Shown here: piece after piece, positions 24,993 through 34,397 of the stretch
Position numbering within the stretch: the first letter of the stretch is position 1
Layout of the letters: the number at the start of each line of letters is the position of its first letter
NCBI RefSeq assembly: GCF_000687165.1
Contig: NZ_JMKU01000009.1
Coordinates: 62,001-126,000 of the forward strand
Reading direction: 5' to 3'
Source: Paracidovorax oryzae ATCC 19882
GTDB lineage: Bacteria > Pseudomonadota > Gammaproteobacteria > Burkholderiales > Burkholderiaceae_C
Length of the DNA stretch: 64,000 nucleotides
The notes under the pieces: model-generated
The model's input: only the letters and a program-made list of their open reading frames with translations
The model's database searches: none
Told to the model about the DNA's origin: nothing
Made by a program: the position numbers and the translations under genes

Positions 24993-27761
24993 ATGGCCTC
25001 CAACTTCCTCACCAAACTATTCGGCAGCCGCAATGACCGGCTCCTCAAGCAATACCGCAAGACGGTGGCCCGCATCAACGCGATGGAGCCGGAGTACGAG
25101 AAGCTGAGCGACGATGCCCTGCGCGCCAAGACGGGGGAGTTCCAGGGGCGTGTCGCCCAGGGCGAATCCCTGGACGACCTCCTGCCCGAAGCCTTCGCCG
25201 TCGTGCGCGAGGCCTCCAAGCGCGTGATGAAGATGCGCCACTTCGACGTGCAGCTGCTGGGCGGCATGGCGCTGCACCACGGCAAGATCTCCGAAATGCG
25301 CACCGGCGAGGGCAAGACCCTGACCGCGACGCTGCCGGTGTATTTGAACGCGCTCAGCGGCAAGGGCGTGCACGTGGTGACCGTGAACGACTACCTCGCC
25401 AGCCGCGATGCCCGCTGGATGGGCCGCCTCTACAACTTCCTCGGCCTCGCCGTGGGCATCAACCTGCCCCAGATGCCGCGCGAGGAGAAGCAGGCCGCCT
25501 ACGCCGCCGACATCACCTACGGCACGAACAACGAATACGGCTTCGACTACCTGCGCGACAACATGGTGTACGAGGCGCACGACCGCGTGCAGCGCGCCCT
25601 CAACTTCGCCATCGTGGACGAGGTGGACTCCATCCTCATCGACGAGGCGCGCACCCCGCTGATCATCAGCGGCCAGGCGGAAGACCACACGGCGATGTAC
25701 ATCGCCATGAACAAGGTCGTGCCGCTGCTGGTGCGCCAGGAGGGCGAGGCCGATCCGCGCACGGGCGAGGGCGTGACCAAGCCGGGCGACTTCACCATCG
25801 ACGAGAAGTCCCACCAGGTCTTCCTCACCGAGCAGGGCCACGAGACGGCCGAGCGCGTGCTCGCCGCGCAGGGCCTGATCCCCGAGGGCGCGTCGCTCTA
25901 CGACCCGTCCAACATCACGCTCATGCACCACCTGTATGCGGCGCTGCGGGCCAACCACCTCTACCACCGCGACCAGCACTACGTCGTGCAGAACGGCGAG
26001 ATCGTCATCGTGGACGAGTTCACGGGCCGCCTCATGTCCGGCCGCCGCTGGAGCGAGGGCCTGCACCAGGCCGTGGAAGCCAAGGAAGGCGTGGAGATCC
26101 AGGCCGAGAACCAGACCCTGGCCTCCATCACCTTCCAGAACTACTTCCGCCTCTACAACAAGCTCTCGGGCATGACCGGCACGGCCGACACCGAGGCCTA
26201 CGAGTTCCAGGAGATCTACGGCCTCGAGACCGTGGTGATCCCGCCCAACCGCCCCAGCAAGCGCGACGACCAGCTCGACCGGGTGTACAAGACCACGCGC
26301 GAGAAGTACGATGCCGCCATCCAGGACATCCGCGAGTGCCATGAGCGCGGCCAGCCCGTGCTGGTGGGCACCACATCCATCGAGAACTCGGAGATCATCG
26401 ACGACCTGCTGAACAAGGCCGGCCTGCCCCACCAGGTGCTCAACGCCAAGCAGCACGCCCGCGAGGCCGACATCGTGGCCCAGGCCGGCCGCGCCGGCAT
26501 GATCACCATCGCCACCAACATGGCCGGCCGCGGCACCGACATCGTGCTGGGCGGCAACATCGAGAAGGAAGTGGCGGCCATCGAGGAGGACGAGTCCCTG
26601 GACGAGGCGGCGAAGCAGGCCCGCATCGCCGCGCTGCGCGAGCAGTGGGCCGCCGACAACGAGAAGGTCAAGGCGCTGGGCGGCCTGCGCATCATCGCCA
26701 CCGAACGCCACGAGTCCCGCCGCATCGACAACCAGCTGCGCGGCCGCTCCGGCCGCCAGGGCGATCCCGGTTCCTCGCGCTTCTACCTGAGCCTGGACGA
26801 CTCGCTCATGCGCATCTTCGCGGGCGACCGCGTGCGGGCCATCATGGAGCGCCTCAAGATGCCCGACGGCGAGGCCATCGAGGCCGGCATCGTCACGCGC
26901 AGCATCGAATCCGCGCAGCGCAAGGTCGAGGCCCGCAACTTCGACGTCCGCAAGCAGCTGCTCGAATACGACGACGTGGCCAACGACCAGCGCAAGGTCA
27001 TCTACCAGCAGCGCAACGAGATCCTCGACGCGGCCGAATTGTCCGGCGTGATCGCCGGCATGCGCGAGTCCTGCCTGACCGACATCGTGCGCCAGTACGT
27101 GCCCGAGGAATCCGTGGAAGAGCAGTGGGACCTCGCCGGCCTGGAGAAGGTCCTCGCCGACGAATGGCAGATCCGTCTGCCCCTGCGGCAGGAGGTCGAG
27201 AGCGCCCAGGCGATCACCGACGAAGAGATCCTCGAAAAGGTCCTCGCCGCGGGCAATGCCGCGTTCCAGGCCAAGGTGGACATGGTGGGCGCGGAAAACT
27301 TCCACCAGTTCCAGCGGGCCGTGCTGCTGCAGAGCTTCGACTCCAACTGGCGCGACCACCTTTCCGCGCTCGACTACCTGCGCCAGGGCATCCACCTGCG
27401 CGGCTATGCGCAGAAGCAGCCCAAGCAGGAATACAAGCGCGAAGCGTTCGAGCTGTTCCGCCAGCTGATCGACCAGGTCAAGAACGAGGTCACGCGGATC
27501 CTGCTGACCGTGCAGGTGCAGTCGCCCTCGGAGCTCGACGAGGCCGCCGAGGCGCTGGAAAGCCGTGCCGAGCAGATCGCCAACGTGACCTATACGGCGC
27601 CCACCGAAACCGGCGAGCCCGAGACCCTGCCCGATCCGCGCTCGGCCGTGGCCGGCGGCGACGGCCTGAACCTGCCTGAAGGCGTGCGCATCGGCCGCAA
27701 CGACCCCTGCCCGTGCGGCAGCGGCAAGAAGTACAAGCAGTGCCACGGCAAGCTGGCATGA
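24993..27761 (+). CDS. secA: Preprotein translocase ATPase SecA
   Basis: SecA is the motor that pushes unfolded preproteins through SecYEG. The 922-residue protein is full length, with Walker A MRTGEGKT (102-109), the [14 protein letters not shown] Walker B region, the preprotein cross-linking domain, the second nucleotide fold ([40 protein letters not shown]) and the C-terminal zinc tail [14 protein letters not shown] (from residue 906), used for SecB and lipid contact. No secM-like leader gene is evident in the 133 bases upstream. Confidence 0.98.
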   Translation: MASNFLTKLFGSRNDRLLKQYRKTVARINAMEPEYEKLSDDALRAKTGEFQGRVAQGESLDDLLPEAFAVVREASKRVMKMRHFDVQLLGGMALHHGKISEMRTGEGKTLTATLPVYLNALSGKGVHVVTVNDYLASRDARWMGRLYNFLGLAVGINLPQMPREEKQAAYAADITYGTNNEYGFDYLRDNMVYEAHDRVQRALNFAIVDEVDSILIDEARTPLIISGQAEDHTAMYIAMNKVVPLLVRQEGEADPRTGEGVTKPGDFTIDEKSHQVFLTEQGHETAERVLAAQGLIPEGASLYDPSNITLMHHLYAALRANHLYHRDQHYVVQNGEIVIVDEFTGRLMSGRRWSEGLHQAVEAKEGVEIQAENQTLASITFQNYFRLYNKLSGMTGTADTEAYEFQEIYGLETVVIPPNRPSKRDDQLDRVYKTTREKYDAAIQDIRECHERGQPVLVGTTSIENSEIIDDLLNKAGLPHQVLNAKQHAREADIVAQAGRAGMITIATNMAGRGTDIVLGGNIEKEVAAIEEDESLDEAAKQARIAALREQWAADNEKVKALGGLRIIATERHESRRIDNQLRGRSGRQGDPGSSRFYLSLDDSLMRIFAGDRVRAIMERLKMPDGEAIEAGIVTRSIESAQRKVEARNFDVRKQLLEYDDVANDQRKVIYQQRNEILDAAELSGVIAGMRESCLTDIVRQYVPEESVEEQWDLAGLEKVLADEWQIRLPLRQEVESAQAITDEEILEKVLAAGNAAFQAKVDMVGAENFHQFQRAVLLQSFDSNWRDHLSALDYLRQGIHLRGYAQKQPKQEYKREAFELFRQLIDQVKNEVTRILLTVQVQSPSELDEAAEALESRAEQIANVTYTAPTETGEPETLPDPRSAVAGGDGLNLPEGVRIGRNDPCPCGSGKKYKQCHGKLA

Positions 27762-27789
27762 TGCCGCGCTGACCCTTTTCGCTCTCGCC

Positions 27790-27816
27790 GCAGGGGCCGC
27801 CACAGGCGGCCCCTGC
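27790..27816 (+). terminator. GC hairpin between secA and argJ
   Basis: The perfect 12-bp arms GCAGGGGCCGCC (27790-27801) and GGCGGCCCCTGC (27805-27816) flank a 3-base loop, 29 bases after the secA stop. There is no U-run directly after it, so termination efficiency is uncertain. Confidence 0.5.
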
Positions 27817-27860
27817 CACATCCCCCTTCGCCCCTTTTGCTGCTTTCCAAGGAATTCCGC

Positions 27861-29090
27861 ATGCCCGTGAACCTTTCCGCTCCCGTTGCCGCCGACCTGC
27901 ACCCGGTCGCCGGCGTCCGCATCGGCGTCACCGAAGCCGGCGTCCGCAAGGCGGGACGCAAGGACGTGACCGTGTTCCTGCTGGACGAGGGCGCCACCGT
28001 GGCCGGTGTCTTCACGCAGAACCGCTTCTGCGCCGCGCCGGTCCAGGTCTGCCGCGAGCACCTCGCGCAGGGCGGCTCGGTGCGCGCCATCGTGGTCAAC
28101 ACCGGCAATGCCAATGCCGGCACGGGCGCCGACGGCCTGGCGCGTGCGCGTGCCACCTGCGAGGCGCTCGCCGGCCAGCTGGGCGTGCAGGCCGCCCAGG
28201 TGCTGCCGTTCTCGACCGGCGTCATCATGGAGCCGCTGCCCGTGGACCGCATCGTCGCGGGCCTGCCCGCCGCGATCGCCGATGCGCAGCCCGCGCACTG
28301 GGCGCGCGCCGCCGAAGGCATCATGACCACCGACACGCTGCCCAAGGCCTTCAGCACGCAGGTGCGGATCGGCGGCGCCACCGTCACGGTGACCGGCATC
28401 TCCAAGGGCGCGGGCATGATCCGCCCCAACATGGCCACCATGCTGGGCTTCCTCGCCACCGATGCCTGCATCGCCCCCGAACTGGTGCAGCCGCTGGTGC
28501 GCGAACTGGCCGAGGCGTCGTTCAACCGCATCACCATCGACGGCGACACCTCCACCAACGACTCGTTCGTGCTGATGGCCACGCACCGGGCGGGCAACCC
28601 GGCCATCGCATCGCTGGACAGCGCCGAGGGCGAGGCCCTGCGCGCCGCGCTGCGCGAAGTCGCCCAGAAGCTGGCCCAGGCCATCGTGCGCGACGGCGAG
28701 GGTGCCACCAAGTTCATCGCCATCCGCGTGGACGGCGGGCGCACCGCCGAGGAGTGCCGCAAGGTCGCCTATGCCATCGCCCATTCCCCGCTAGTGAAGA
28801 CCGCCTTCTTTGCCAGCGACCCGAACCTGGGCCGCATCCTCGCCGCCGTCGGCTACGCCGGCATCGACGATCTGGACCAGACCCGCATCGACCTCCACCT
28901 GGACGACGTGCACGTGGCCGTGCAGGGCGGCCGCCATCCCCAGTACCGCGAAGAGGACGGCCAGCGCGTGATGAAGCAGAGCGAGATCACGGTGCGCGTG
29001 GGGCTGGGCCGCGGCGATGCCTCCGACACCGTCTGGACCTGCGACCTGAGCCACGACTACGTGACCATCAACGCCGACTACCGCTCCTGA
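27861..29090 (+). CDS. argJ: Bifunctional ornithine acetyltransferase/N-acetylglutamate synthase ArgJ
   Basis: ArgJ recycles the acetyl group from N-acetylornithine to glutamate in arginine biosynthesis and may also make N-acetylglutamate from acetyl-CoA. The 409-residue precursor is self-cleaved before Thr193 in [20 protein letters not shown]. Other family motifs are [22 protein letters not shown] and DGEGATKF. The ATG at 27861 starts the conserved [10 protein letters not shown]; an in-frame ATG at 27837 adds eight unlike residues. Confidence 0.96.
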   Translation: MPVNLSAPVAADLHPVAGVRIGVTEAGVRKAGRKDVTVFLLDEGATVAGVFTQNRFCAAPVQVCREHLAQGGSVRAIVVNTGNANAGTGADGLARARATCEALAGQLGVQAAQVLPFSTGVIMEPLPVDRIVAGLPAAIADAQPAHWARAAEGIMTTDTLPKAFSTQVRIGGATVTVTGISKGAGMIRPNMATMLGFLATDACIAPELVQPLVRELAEASFNRITIDGDTSTNDSFVLMATHRAGNPAIASLDSAEGEALRAALREVAQKLAQAIVRDGEGATKFIAIRVDGGRTAEECRKVAYAIAHSPLVKTAFFASDPNLGRILAAVGYAGIDDLDQTRIDLHLDDVHVAVQGGRHPQYREEDGQRVMKQSEITVRVGLGRGDASDTVWTCDLSHDYVTINADYRS

Positions 29091-29104
29091 TCCTTGTTCA
29101 TCCC

Positions 29105-29977
29105 ATGAACGATCGCTTCGACCACCTCCTGCAGCGCGCCGAGCAGCTCATCGACCGCATCGAGTCGGTGCTGCCCCGGCCGCTTTCCGCACCCGACTGG
29201 AACGCCTCCGTGGCCTGGCGCTACCGCCGCCGCGGCGGCGGGCACGGCGCGCTGGAGCCCGTGCGCCATGTCGCGGGCATCGCGCTCGAAGACCTGAAGG
29301 AAATCGACGCGCAGAAGGAAAAGATCGAGCGCAACACCCGGCAGTTCGTCGAAGGGCGTCCGGCCAACAACGTGCTGCTCACGGGCGCGCGCGGCACCGG
29401 GAAGTCCTCCCTCATCAAGGCCTGCCTGCAGACCTATTGCGGGCAGGGGCTGCGGCTCATCGAGGTGGACAAGTCCGACCTGATCGACTTGCCCGACATC
29501 GTCGAGGTGGTGGCCGGCCGCCCCGAGAAATTCATCATCTACTGCGATGACCTGAGCTTCGAGGAGGGCGAGTCCGGCTACAAGGCCCTGAAGTCCATCC
29601 TGGACGGCTCCGTGGCCGCCTCGGCGCCCAACGTGCTGGTCTATGCGACCAGCAACCGCCGGCACCTGTTGCCGGAATACATGAAGGAAAACCTCAGTTA
29701 CACGCATACCGCGGACGGCGAGGTGCATCCGGGCGAAGTGGTGGAAGAAAAAATCTCCCTGTCCGAGCGTTTCGGCCTCTGGGTGAGCTTCTACCCCTTC
29801 AACCAGGACGAATACCTCGCCATCGTCGCGCAGTGGCTGTCCGCGCTCGGCGTGCCGGCTGCGGCCATCGAGGCGGCGCGCCCCGCCGCGCTGGTCTGGG
29901 CGCTGGAGCGCGGCTCGCGCAGCGGCCGGGTGGCCTACCAGTTCGCGCGGGACTTCGCGGGGCGCGCCGATGGCTGA
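29105..29977 (+). CDS. DUF815-family AAA+ ATPase of unknown function
   Basis: The 290-residue protein belongs to the DUF815 P-loop family. Walker A is GARGTGKS (residues 94-101) and the Walker B-like segment is [11 protein letters not shown] (142-152); a sensor-1-like region reads [18 protein letters not shown]. No other domain is visible, and the physiological role is not established. It starts 14 bases after argJ and its 3' end overlaps the next Nudix gene by 8 bases, so it is probably expressed with both. Confidence 0.85.
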   Translation: MNDRFDHLLQRAEQLIDRIESVLPRPLSAPDWNASVAWRYRRRGGGHGALEPVRHVAGIALEDLKEIDAQKEKIERNTRQFVEGRPANNVLLTGARGTGKSSLIKACLQTYCGQGLRLIEVDKSDLIDLPDIVEVVAGRPEKFIIYCDDLSFEEGESGYKALKSILDGSVAASAPNVLVYATSNRRHLLPEYMKENLSYTHTADGEVHPGEVVEEKISLSERFGLWVSFYPFNQDEYLAIVAQWLSALGVPAAAIEAARPAALVWALERGSRSGRVAYQFARDFAGRADG

Positions 29978-30425
29978 GTCCGCCGCATCCGGCGCCCAGC
30001 GCGCCCACACCGAGGTGGCGGTCGGCATCCTGTTCCGTCCCGATGGCGCCATGCTGCTGTCCACGCGGCCGGCCGGCAAGCCCTATGCGGGCTACTGGGA
30101 GTTCCCCGGCGGCAAGCTGGAGGCCGGCGAAACCGTCGAGCAGGCCCTGCGCCGCGAACTCATTGAGGAACTGGGCGTCACCATCGGCCCGGCATCCGTC
30201 TGGAAAGTCACCGAGCACGACTATCCCCATGCGCTGGTGCGCCTGCACTGGTGCAAGGTGCATGCATGGACGGGCGAGTTCGAGATGCGCGAAGGCCAGT
30301 CCATGGCCTGGCAGCACTGGCCGCTGGACGTGTCGCCGGTGCTGCCCGGCGCCTACCCGGTGCTGCAGTGGCTGGCGCAGGAGCGCGGCCTGCCGTTCGA
30401 TCCGGACCTGCTGCCCAAGGCATAG
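29970..30425 (+). CDS. mutT: MutT-type Nudix hydrolase (8-oxo-dGTP diphosphatase)
   Basis: The 151-residue Nudix protein probably removes 8-oxo-dGTP from the nucleotide pool. The complete Nudix box [20 protein letters not shown] with EELGV follows at residues 47-69, preceded by [11 protein letters not shown] as in MutT. Its start overlaps the end of the DUF815 ATPase gene by 8 bases. It is convergent with the yacG-zapD-coaE-pil cluster; mutT beside yacG, zapD and coaE is a common arrangement in proteobacteria, which supports the name. Confidence 0.9.
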   Translation: MAESAASGAQRAHTEVAVGILFRPDGAMLLSTRPAGKPYAGYWEFPGGKLEAGETVEQALRRELIEELGVTIGPASVWKVTEHDYPHALVRLHWCKVHAWTGEFEMREGQSMAWQHWPLDVSPVLPGAYPVLQWLAQERGLPFDPDLLPKA

Positions 30426-30492
30426 CCGGGCCACGCCGCTGCGCGCGCAGTGCTGTCCCGGTCGCACCGGCAGGGGCAGGGCGGGGTGGCCT

Positions 30493-30750
30493 TCAGTGTT
30501 CCGGCGGACGCTGCTGGTGGTCGCCGAAGGCGTCCTCGTCGGGCGGGGCATCGGCCGCCATGCGGAAATCCTCTGCCGCCCAGGCGCCCAGGTCGATCTG
30601 CCGGCAGCGCTCGCTGCAGAACGGCCGGGACCGGTTCTCGGGCGCATACAGGCTCCTGCCCCCGCAGGTGGGGCAGTCCACCCAGAGCTGGCGGGAAGCC
30701 GGGGCCGGCGCGTCTGCCCGGCGGGAATCGTTGTCGTCGCGCGAAGTCAT
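30493..30750 (-). CDS. yacG: DNA gyrase inhibitor YacG (zinc protein)
   Basis: YacG is a small zinc-binding protein that inhibits DNA gyrase by binding GyrB in E. coli. The 85-residue product has a C4 site, CPTCGG (Cys26, Cys29) and [14 protein letters not shown] (Cys45, Cys49), followed by AAEDFRM, all family hallmarks, with an acidic tail. The ATG at 30750 is preceded by GAGGG at good spacing; an ATG at 30780 overlapping the zapD stop is less likely. Confidence 0.92.
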   Translation of the reverse strand: MTSRDDNDSRRADAPAPASRQLWVDCPTCGGRSLYAPENRSRPFCSERCRQIDLGAWAAEDFRMAADAPPDEDAFGDHQQRPPEH

Positions 30751-30776
30751 GGTCAAACCCTCGTGCAGGCTGCCGG

Positions 30777-31532
30777 TCACGCGCAGAGCGTGAGCTCGAA
30801 GGCCGCGTCTTCCTGCACCGGCTGCAGCTTGCCGTCGGCATCCTGCCGCATGAGCCGCACGGACACGATGAGCCGGTTGCCGCTGATCTCCGGCACCATG
30901 TTCCAGGCCGGGTCGATCCGCAGCCGCAGCAGCTGGAACGTGCGCCCCTGGGGCAGGGTCTGCTGGAACTGTCCGTGGTCGGCCGCCACCTTCTGCGGCA
31001 TGCCCGAATCGCGCAGCAGCTTGAGCAGCACGTAGAGCGATTCCGCCAGCGGCGCGAGGTGGTTCGCCCAGCCCTCGAGATCATGCTGGCGCTTCTCGGG
31101 AGAATGGTGCTGCCAGGCGTAATACGCGGGAAGGTCGAAGCCGCAGGTGCCGCCGGGGATGCCCACGCGGCTGCGGATGCTCATCAGCCATTCGTTCTCG
31201 GTCAGGGCCTGGCCGGCCTTGCCGGTCTGCGCGTTCAGGGCCGAGAAGCAGTGATCGAGCTGGGCGACGACGCCGTCGAGCACTGCCTCGGAGATCGAGG
31301 GGTTGCCCCGGTAGCCGTCGAGCTGGTGGCGCTGCTTTTCCAGGTCCTTGAGCACATCGGACTTCAGGTCGGCCCGGGCCGCCACGTCCATGATCTCGAA
31401 CAGGGTCACGAGCGCAAAATGGTGGTCCAGCGGATGCGGGCGGGGAATCAGCTCGCCCAGGCGCCGGAAGAGCTGTTCCAGCCGCAGGTAGGTTCTGAGG
31501 CGTTCGTTGAAGGGGTATTCGTAAAGAATCAC
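30777..31532 (-). CDS. zapD: Cell division protein ZapD
   Basis: ZapD bundles FtsZ filaments and helps stabilise the Z ring. From the GTG at 31532 the product is 251 residues, typical for the family, and begins [20 protein letters not shown], the family N-terminus. Other conserved parts are [20 protein letters not shown] and [21 protein letters not shown]. An AGGAA precedes the GTG. It lies between coaE (64 bases upstream) and yacG in the pilD-coaE-zapD-yacG cluster. Confidence 0.93.
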   Translation of the reverse strand: MILYEYPFNERLRTYLRLEQLFRRLGELIPRPHPLDHHFALVTLFEIMDVAARADLKSDVLKDLEKQRHQLDGYRGNPSISEAVLDGVVAQLDHCFSALNAQTGKAGQALTENEWLMSIRSRVGIPGGTCGFDLPAYYAWQHHSPEKRQHDLEGWANHLAPLAESLYVLLKLLRDSGMPQKVAADHGQFQQTLPQGRTFQLLRLRIDPAWNMVPEISGNRLIVSVRLMRQDADGKLQPVQEDAAFELTLCA

Positions 31533-31596
31533 GCTGCAGGGTTCCTGGGGGCGCACGGCGGGCGCCGCCAGCATCGCGCGTCCCATATCGCCCGCA

Positions 31597-32223
31597 TCAT
31601 AGCCCGAAGCCATCGGCGATTCGCCGGACCTCCGCCCGCAGGGTATCCAAAGGTATTCGGTCGTTGTGGAGCACCATGTCCGCGACGGCGCGGCGTGCGG
31701 CCCGCGGCGCCTGCGATGCGATGATGGCCCGCACGGTGTCCGGTGCCAGCCCGCTGCGGGCCTGCACGCGCGCCACCTGGGTCGCCTCGGAACAGTCCAC
31801 CACCAGGATGCGGTCGAGCTGCGGCGGCCAGCGCGGCGATTCGGCCAGCAGGGGGATGTCGAACACCACGACCCTGGCGCCGCGCGCCACGGCCTGCCCG
31901 GCCTCCGCATGGATGGCCTGGGCCACCAGCGGATGGACGATCGCCTCCAGCCGCTGCCGCGCCCCGGCATCCTGGAAGGCCAGCTCCCGCATGCGGGCCC
32001 GGTCCATGGCGCCGCCGGCATCGATCATGCCGTCGCCGAAGGCACTGCGGATGGCGGGAATGGCGAGGCCGCCGGCAGCCGTCGCCGAACGGGCGATCCG
32101 GTCCGCATCCACCAGCGCGGCCCCGAACTCCTGCAGCCACTGGCCGACCGTGGTCTTGCCGCTGCCGATGCCGCCCGTCAGGCCCAGCCGCAGCGGGGTG
32201 GTGCGGGGGGACGTACTCGTCAC
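31597..32223 (-). CDS. coaE: Dephospho-CoA kinase CoaE
   Basis: CoaE phosphorylates dephospho-CoA in the last step of coenzyme A synthesis. The 208-residue protein has the P-loop LTGGIGSGKTTV near residue 15, the substrate region EFGAALVDADRIAR, HPLVAQAI, and the lid-type segment VVVFDIPLLAES. The start is a GTG at 32223 that overlaps the pilD stop by 4 bases (GTGA), so translation is coupled to pilD. Confidence 0.95.
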   Translation of the reverse strand: MTSTSPRTTPLRLGLTGGIGSGKTTVGQWLQEFGAALVDADRIARSATAAGGLAIPAIRSAFGDGMIDAGGAMDRARMRELAFQDAGARQRLEAIVHPLVAQAIHAEAGQAVARGARVVVFDIPLLAESPRWPPQLDRILVVDCSEATQVARVQARSGLAPDTVRAIIASQAPRAARRAVADMVLHNDRIPLDTLRAEVRRIADGFGL

Positions 32224-33149
32224 AGGCCCATGGCCCTCATGGCACTGAACAATGCCCCCAGGAGACTTTCCACGACCGACAGGATAGTGTTCAGTATGCG
32301 GTCGGGGCCGAACAGCATGGCAGCGAGCCCGGCTCCGGCGAGGAACGGCCCGAAGGGAATGTAGCCCCCTTCCCTCAGGCCCCGGGTGAATTTCATGCCG
32401 ACACCGATCAGCGCCCCGATGACCGACGACATCAGGATGATCGGCACCAGGGCCTGCCAGCCGAACCAGGCGCCCAGCGCCGCGAACAGCTTGAAATCGC
32501 CGAAGCCCATGCCCTCCTTGTTCCTGATCAGCTTGTATGCCCAGTACACCGTCCAGAGCGAGAGGTAACCCGCTGCCGCCCCGGCCACCGACGCGAAAAG
32601 CGGCACCGAGGTCCACTGGAAGGCCGAGGCCAGCAGCCCGCCCCACAGCAGCGGCAGCGTGATGTCGTCCGGCAGCAGGGTGGTATCCCAGTCGATGCAG
32701 GCCAGCGCGACCAGCGCGGCGGAGAAGGCGCACCAGGCCGCCGCCGTCGGCGTCGCGCCCCAGTGCCGCGCGCAGAACCAGAACAGCAGGCCGGTCGCGA
32801 GTTCGACGGCCGGATAGCGCGGGCTGATGCGGGTCTTGCAGGCCGAGCATTTGCCGCCCAGCCAGAGGTAGCTCAGCACCGGAATGTTCTCGTGCCACCG
32901 CACCGCATGGCCGCAGGCCGGGCACCGCGAGCGCGGCGTCACCAGGTTGAAGGGCTCCGCCTCCGGTTTCGCCGCGGCGGCCGTGGCCGTGGCGGCACCC
33001 GGTTGCGAGCGCAGGTATTCCTCGCACTCGGCGGCCCAGTCGGCCTCCATCATGCGCGGAAGGCGGTGGATGACGACGTTGAGGAAGCTGCCGATCAGCA
33101 GGCCGACGAGGCCGAACAGCGCGGCCTGCAGCCAGGGTTCGAACCCCAT
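32220..33149 (-). CDS. pilD: Type IV prepilin peptidase/N-methyltransferase PilD
   Basis: PilD cleaves and N-methylates type IV prepilins and type II secretion pseudopilins at the inner membrane. The 309-residue protein has the N-terminal region LLIGSFLNVVIHRLPRMME, the tetracysteine zinc loop (CPACGHAVRWHENIPVLSYL, then CSACKT), and both catalytic aspartates, in ACIDWDTTLLPDDITLPL and in GMGFGDFKLFAALGAW. Its ATG overlaps the pilC stop by one base (TGATG). Confidence 0.96.
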   Translation of the reverse strand: MGFEPWLQAALFGLVGLLIGSFLNVVIHRLPRMMEADWAAECEEYLRSQPGAATATAAAAKPEAEPFNLVTPRSRCPACGHAVRWHENIPVLSYLWLGGKCSACKTRISPRYPAVELATGLLFWFCARHWGATPTAAAWCAFSAALVALACIDWDTTLLPDDITLPLLWGGLLASAFQWTSVPLFASVAGAAAGYLSLWTVYWAYKLIRNKEGMGFGDFKLFAALGAWFGWQALVPIILMSSVIGALIGVGMKFTRGLREGGYIPFGPFLAGAGLAAMLFGPDRILNTILSVVESLLGALFSAMRAMGL

Positions 33150-34366
33150 CAGACCACCTGTCCCAGCTTGAAGATGGGCAGGTACATCGACACCACGATG
33201 CCGCCGATGATCGTGCCCAGGAACACGATGATGATCGGCTCCATGAGGCTCGACAGCCCGGCCACCATTTCATCGACCTCTTCCTCGTAGAAGTCGGCCG
33301 CCTTGCCCAGCATGTGGTCGATCGAGCCCGACTCCTCGCCGATGGCGCACATCTGGATCACCATGGACGGGAACACGTTCGCGTTGCCCATCGCGGCCGT
33401 CAGGCTGGTGCCGGTGGAGACTTCCTGCTGGATCCTTTCGGTCGCCATGGCATACACCGAGTTGCCCGAGGCGCCCCCCACGGAGTCCAGCGCCTCGACC
33501 AGCGGAACGCCCGCCGCGAACATCGTGGAGAGGGTGCGGGTCCAGCGTGCCACGCAGGACTTGTCGATCAGGGCGCCGAAGACCGGAACGCGCAGCAGCA
33601 CCCGGTCCATGAACATCTGCATCTTCTCGTTGCGCCGCCACGCCTGCATGAAGAAGAAGGCACCGCCGCCCAGCACGCCGAAGATCAGCCACCACCATTT
33701 GACGAAGATCTCGCTGACGCCCATCACGAACAGGGTCGGTGCCGGCAGGTCCGCGCCGAACGAGGTGAACACCTCCTTGAACGCAGGAATCACGAAGATC
33801 ATGATGACGGTGACCACGACGAAGGCCACGATGATCACGGCCGTCGGATACATCAGTGCCGATCGGATCTTTGACTTGATGGCCTCGGTCTTTTCCATGT
33901 AGAGCGCGAGCCGGTCGAGCAGCGCTTCCAGGATACCCGCCGCCTCCCCGGCTTCCACCAGGTTGCAGTACAGGCTGTCGAAATACATCGGGTACTTGCG
34001 GAAGGCCGCATTCAGCGACGTACCGGTTTCCACGTCGGCGCGGATGTCGTTGAGCAGCTTGGTCACCGAGGCGTTGGTATTGCCGCGTCCCACGATGTCG
34101 AAGGCCTGCAGCAGGGGCACCCCGGCCTTCATCATCGTGGCCATCTGCCGCGTGAAGAGCGCGATGTCCTTCGGCTTGATCTTCTTGCCGCTGCGCATGC
34201 GGCGCTTCTTGATCTTGGTGGGCAGCACCCCCTGGCGCCGCAGCGTCGCCTGGACCTGGTTCTCGCCCAGGGCCCGGACCTCGCCGCGCACGACCTTGCC
34301 GTGGCGGTCCTTGCCTTCCCACTCGAAAACGAAATCCTTGATGTCCCTCGATGCAGCGGTTGCCAT
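33149..34366 (-). CDS. pilC: Type IV pilus inner-membrane platform protein PilC
   Basis: PilC is the inner-membrane platform that couples the PilB and PilT motors to pilin polymerisation. The 405-residue protein contains two T2SF/GspF domains, the first with FTRQMATMMKAGVPLLQAFD, the second with RTLSTMFAAGVPLVEALDSV, and three membrane segments, including ITVVTVIMIFVIPAF-like and the C-terminal PIIIVFLGTIIGGIVVSMYL. It lies 31 bases after pilB and is followed directly by pilD. Confidence 0.96.
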   Translation of the reverse strand: MATAASRDIKDFVFEWEGKDRHGKVVRGEVRALGENQVQATLRRQGVLPTKIKKRRMRSGKKIKPKDIALFTRQMATMMKAGVPLLQAFDIVGRGNTNASVTKLLNDIRADVETGTSLNAAFRKYPMYFDSLYCNLVEAGEAAGILEALLDRLALYMEKTEAIKSKIRSALMYPTAVIIVAFVVVTVIMIFVIPAFKEVFTSFGADLPAPTLFVMGVSEIFVKWWWLIFGVLGGGAFFFMQAWRRNEKMQMFMDRVLLRVPVFGALIDKSCVARWTRTLSTMFAAGVPLVEALDSVGGASGNSVYAMATERIQQEVSTGTSLTAAMGNANVFPSMVIQMCAIGEESGSIDHMLGKAADFYEEEVDEMVAGLSSLMEPIIIVFLGTIIGGIVVSMYLPIFKLGQVV

Positions 34367-34397
34367 GCGGGCCCCTTGAAGATGGATTGCAGCGTTG

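Noticed and set aside
25017-28784. A 1255-codon open frame on the minus strand across secA and argJ
   Set aside because: SecA and ArgJ are unmistakable on the plus strand; the antisense frame is a high-GC artefact with no recognisable protein.
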